Source: an uncultured Saprospiraceae bacterium
GTDB lineage: Bacteria; Bacteroidota; Bacteroidia; Chitinophagales; Saprospiraceae
Direction: 5' to 3'
DNA: 6,892 nucleotides
NCBI GenBank assembly: GCA_938033975.1
Contig: CALHKJ010000365.1
Span: 1-6,892, forward strand
Below the pieces are notes generated by a model. That model saw nothing but the letters and a program-made list of their open reading frames with translations, was not told the origin of the DNA and did not search any database. The translations under genes and the position numbers were made by a program. Positions 5,090 to 6,892 of this stretch are shown one piece after another; position 1 is the stretch's first letter, and each line of letters begins with the position of its first letter.

Positions 5090-6892
5090 CTATTTAATGT
5101 GGACCACGCGTAGGTTATGATCAAAAGAATTTGTTTTAATTCTAATCATCATTGTACCATACTTGTTAAAGTCCGAGTGTGTAAGTGTAATTGTATTAAC
5201 ACCAGCGTCCAAGCTGATATACTTCTTATTTAATAATTGTCCATTGGTGCTAAAAATTTCGATTTCAGCATCCTGAGCTTCCTTAACGCTCACTTCAACA
5301 TTTGTTTCATTTGACCATGGGTTTGGACTTGCATTACTTACAGCAAATTCCATTTCTTTTTTCGCGGCCAACAATATTCTTTGTGTCCTTAAATCTTGGT
5401 CATAAACTTCTGCTTGCAATCTATCCTCGACAATATGCAAATCACTAATTTGACCTTCTCCTTCGATAGTAAATAATGCTTCACCAGCCTTACTTTGTAC
5501 ACCAGTAGGTGCATCAAAACTGATCAATAATTTATTATCAACAATTCTGTATTGTGATTTTTTAATGTCCCAAGCCCCAGCTACAATCCCTGAGATTGAA
5601 AATTCATTATTAAATTCAATAACCATCTGTGCACCTGTCACAAGACTATTTTCACTTCCGTAAATATTTACACTTTCATTGAATGCATTATTTACAATTC
5701 CATATTCAAGTGCAAGCTTTGCTGATCTTTCTGCAACTGTATTTCCATTGGTGAAATTAGTCGAAACAGTACCATTAACATCTCCCATTTTCACTCCTAC
5801 AAAATCAATCAACATATCTGATTCAAGTGAAGTAATGGTATAATTTTGATTGAATGAATTAACCCAAGGATTTTGAGAATCAGTAAACTGATGTTCAGCA
5901 TCAATGAATGTCCAACTATCAGATTCCGGAAACTCATCATAAAGTCCCAGTACTAATTTTCTAATGTGAATTAAATCCACTGCAGAAATTGTTTCAGTTT
6001 TATTTACATCAGCTGCAATCCTTTTGTAAGGACTATCCAATTCAGTTATTCCTAAAATATGTCTTTGAATTAAGACAATATCAATTGTGGTAACACCATT
6101 TAGATAATCATCATTTTTAATTGGCTCAATTTCATATTCTCCACCTATTGGCATATTAGGAAAAGCATATAATCCTTCTTGGTCAGTCATTTCCGGAATC
6201 AACGGACTTCCATGTAGATTCACTTCTACATTCTCTATATACTGATCATCTTCAGTAATAATTCTTCCGCCAACATCTGCTCTCATTCCTCCACCATCAG
6301 TACAAAAATCTACTGAATTGTTATCTTGAACATCAACAAAAGTTTCGCATATTGCGCTAAGACCAGTATTCAAATCTGTCACCCAAAGCTCTACATAATA
6401 GATACCTAGATCATCACAATCAAGCATAAGGTTTGTATCATTTATATCTGCAGAGAAACTTACTGCTATGTCATTGCCACAAGGCTGGTAACTTTCTAAA
6501 TTGAAGTCAGAGGCCCAAAGCTCAACCATTTCATTGTCTATTTGTCCATCTCCATTTAAATCCATAGGATTCAAATCTACACTAAGTCCATAAACACAAA
6601 TTGCTTGAGGTGCTTTGTTACTTTCAATTTTTAATGGTTGATCACAATATGTCTCATTACCGCACTGATCTTCAACTGTCCATTCTATTGCGTGATTACC
6701 GATTGGATATAGACCTTCTATCATATAACCGTCTCCACTGATCTCGAAAGAACCATTACTATTTAAATCTAGTCTCCAAGAATACAATAAATCCATAGTA
6801 CAATCATCCATTCCCATTACTGAAACCTGTATTGGCACTGCATCACAATCTCCATCATTACTGGTAAATACAACAGGTACGCATGTTACTTC
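5090..6892 (-). CDS. Large T9SS-secreted surface protein (Ig/HYR-like, dockerin-like, cohesin-like, type A sorting domain), N-terminus cut by window edge
   Basis: The frame has no stop up to the right edge, so 600 residues are visible and the true start lies outside; a GTG at 6838 is internal, since the 18 codons before it continue the same cysteine- and valine-rich domain. In visible residues: about 1-93 HYR/Ig-like (YPIGNHAIEWTVEDQCGNET, 63-82); about 96-190 a second cysteine-bearing beta domain with a calcium-loop-like DLNGDGQID (111-119); about 205-258 a carboxypeptidase-regulatory-like fold (VGGRI to GLYAFPNMPIGG); about 260-318 a dockerin-like pair (YLNGVTTIDIVLIQRHILG, 263-281, and DVNKTETISAVDLIHIRKLV, 295-314) followed by KMGDVNG (368-374); about 385-500 a cohesin-like beta sandwich (GAQMVIEFNNEF, 420-431); and about 519-600 a T9SS type A sorting domain starting SNASPNPWSNET. 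This layout is typical of very large adhesin-like or matrix proteins of Saprospiria. No hydrolase motif is visible. A role in adhesion or surface structure is inference. It ends at a strong terminator. Confidence 0.9.
   Translation of the reverse strand, partial: EVTCVPVVFTSNDGDCDAVPIQVSVMGMDDCTMDLLYSWRLDLNSNGSFEISGDGYMIEGLYPIGNHAIEWTVEDQCGNETYCDQPLKIESNKAPQAICVYGLSVDLNPMDLNGDGQIDNEMVELWASDFNLESYQPCGNDIAVSFSADINDTNLMLDCDDLGIYYVELWVTDLNTGLSAICETFVDVQDNNSVDFCTDGGGMRADVGGRIITEDDQYIENVEVNLHGSPLIPEMTDQEGLYAFPNMPIGGEYEIEPIKNDDYLNGVTTIDIVLIQRHILGITELDSPYKRIAADVNKTETISAVDLIHIRKLVLGLYDEFPESDSWTFIDAEHQFTDSQNPWVNSFNQNYTITSLESDMLIDFVGVKMGDVNGTVSTNFTNGNTVAERSAKLALEYGIVNNAFNESVNIYGSENSLVTGAQMVIEFNNEFSISGIVAGAWDIKKSQYRIVDNKLLISFDAPTGVQSKAGEALFTIEGEGQISDLHIVEDRLQAEVYDQDLRTQRILLAAKKEMEFAVSNASPNPWSNETNVEVSVKEAQDAEIEIFSTNGQLLNKKYISLDAGVNTITLTHSDFNKYGTMMIRIKTNSFDHNLRVVHIK

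Noticed and set aside
6836..6838. GTG as the start codon of the large surface protein
   Set aside because: The frame continues upstream to the window edge with residues typical of the same Ig/HYR-like domain (EVTCVPVVFT...), and no signal peptide follows the GTG. It is an internal codon of a truncated gene.

Overview
The window looks like chromosomal DNA of a marine- or soil-type Bacteroidota, most like the Saprospiria (Lewinella/Saprospira type). The evidence is AT-rich DNA with few Shine-Dalgarno sites, two proteins ending in a type IX secretion (T9SS) type A sorting domain, one of them with the dockerin-like plus cohesin-like layout common in large Saprospiria surface proteins, and a DUF4403 lipoprotein. 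The class-level placement is inference from protein style.

Layout: (1) Positions 1-2344, minus strand: a two-gene unit. The upstream gene (1910-2344) encodes a small cytoplasmic protein of an unnamed 'FGMT...LG.PD' family. It is followed after 37 bases by a long gene (1-1872) that runs off the left edge. That protein has a signal peptide, N-terminal 25-residue repeats, a region resembling the DUF1629/Imm11-Imm43 immunity superfamily, and the start of a SMI1/KNR4 (SUKH) domain. SUKH and Imm11-like domains are best known from immunity proteins of polymorphic toxin systems, so this is the most interesting part of the window. No toxin is visible. (2) Positions 2345-2599: intergenic, with a dyad-rich, relatively GC-rich block and a Bacteroidota-type -7 element facing right. 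(3) Positions 2600-3439, plus strand: a small T9SS-secreted protein with a jelly-roll-like domain and a GTG start. (4) Positions 3447-4913, minus strand: a DUF4403 lipoprotein, convergent with the previous gene and only 7 bases from it. (5) Positions 4914-5089: two terminator-like hairpins, both oriented for the minus strand. One ends the next gene; the other sits about 15 bases before the longest DUF4403 start. (6) Positions 5090-6892, minus strand: the C-terminal 600 residues of a large T9SS-secreted surface protein that is open at the right edge.

The genes do not form one pathway. Apart from the 1-2344 pair they look like separate transcription units whose products mostly go to the cell envelope or outside. 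No RNA genes, insertion sequences, CRISPR arrays or origins were seen.
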